64,000 nucleotides of DNA, taken from Prolixibacteraceae bacterium. GTDB taxonomy: Bacteria; Bacteroidota; Bacteroidia; Bacteroidales; Prolixibacteraceae. Both the position numbers and the translations under genes were made by a program. How positions within the stretch are numbered: position 1 is the stretch's first letter; each line of letters opens with the position of its first letter. The notes under the pieces were generated by a model. That model was not told the origin of the DNA. It did not search any database and worked only from the letters and a program-made list of their open reading frames with translations. The stretch lies in contig CP081303.1 of the NCBI GenBank assembly GCA_019720755.1, positions 2,294,001 through 2,358,000 of the forward strand, given 5' to 3'. This document shows, piece by piece, positions 63,792 to 64,000 of this stretch.

Positions 63792-64000
63792 ATGAAAAAA
63801 ATTTCCCTTGACCAAGAACAATTAAGCTTGGCAAAGTTTAATAGTAGTGGTCCTTTTGCGATTAAAGGAATTGCAGGCAGTGGAAAGACTACTGTCGGGC
63901 TAAAGAGACTTCAATATTTAAGAACAAAAGCCACTTCTGAAGATAAAATATTGGTAGTGACATACCATAAAGTTCTCACAGATTATCTCAAATACTTAGG
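63792..64000 (+). CDS. Superfamily I (UvrD-like) helicase, N-terminal fragment
   Basis: The first 69 codons of a gene that leaves the window on the right. The ATG at 63792 starts M-K-K-I-S-L-D-Q-E-Q. A Walker A motif G-I-A-G-S-G-K-T-T follows near residue 28, in the arrangement of UvrD/DNA-helicase-I-like proteins, where a Q-motif precedes it. The V-V-T-Y-H-K-V-L sequence fits helicase motif Ia. No more can be said about its domain makeup. Confidence 0.75.
   Translation, partial: MKKISLDQEQLSLAKFNSSGPFAIKGIAGSGKTTVGLKRLQYLRTKATSEDKILVVTYHKVLTDYLKYL

Overview
The window reads as a low-GC chromosome segment from a Bacteroidota bacterium, probably a marine polysaccharide degrader of the class Bacteroidia. 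This rests on SusC/SusD proteins, CarboxypepD_reg-type TonB receptors, TAnnTTTG -7 promoter boxes, Bacteroidota-style lipoproteins and GAG/uronate lyase families. The order-level guess (Marinilabiliales-like) is inference only.

Layout. 1-4.6 kb: 3' part of a PL8 lyase, then plsY, a DUF1295 membrane protein and a DAK2-DegV (FakA-FakB-like) fusion, a lipid-related set. 5.3-14.5 kb: beta-propeller phytase with its TonB receptor, and a separate SusC/SusD pair, all on the minus strand. 14.7-19.7 kb: an insertion-sequence pile-up. An intact ISAs1-type element sits inside an IS1380-type transposase with a perfect 10-bp target duplication. It is flanked by a deleted IS66-like copy (left) and a full-length but nonsense-killed IS66-like copy (right). 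19.8-31.7 kb: adenosine/adenine deaminase, SDR-like epimerase, PBP1A, LysR-YeiH-TauE (sulfite-type export), pflB/pflA and a secreted alpha/beta hydrolase. 32-33 kb: Fur-family regulator and a stand-alone gingipain-propeptide-like lipoprotein.

33.4-40.9 kb: an IclR-led minus-strand operon of exported c-type cytochrome and beta-propeller proteins (YVTN/MauG-like dihaem protein, PQQ-like propeller lipoprotein, giant dihaem SUMF protein). It is followed by a PL12-type heparinase, a cupin and a GH43-like protein. 45-50 kb: housekeeping (rpsF-rpsR-rplI, MATE pump, cysQ, ffh). 50.5-60.9 kb: an accessory region with McrBC, a TonB-type barrel receptor, three copies of a TIR-bounded minisatellite element, two copies of a 25-bp-TIR MITE-like element, REP-like palindromes and a 21-repeat CRISPR array without cas genes in the window. 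61.1-64 kb: SRP RNA, tRNA-Thr, ovoA (ovothiol synthase) and the start of a superfamily I helicase.

The least explained items are the minisatellite family next to the orphan CRISPR array, the cytochrome/SUMF operon, and the lone gingipain-propeptide lipoprotein.
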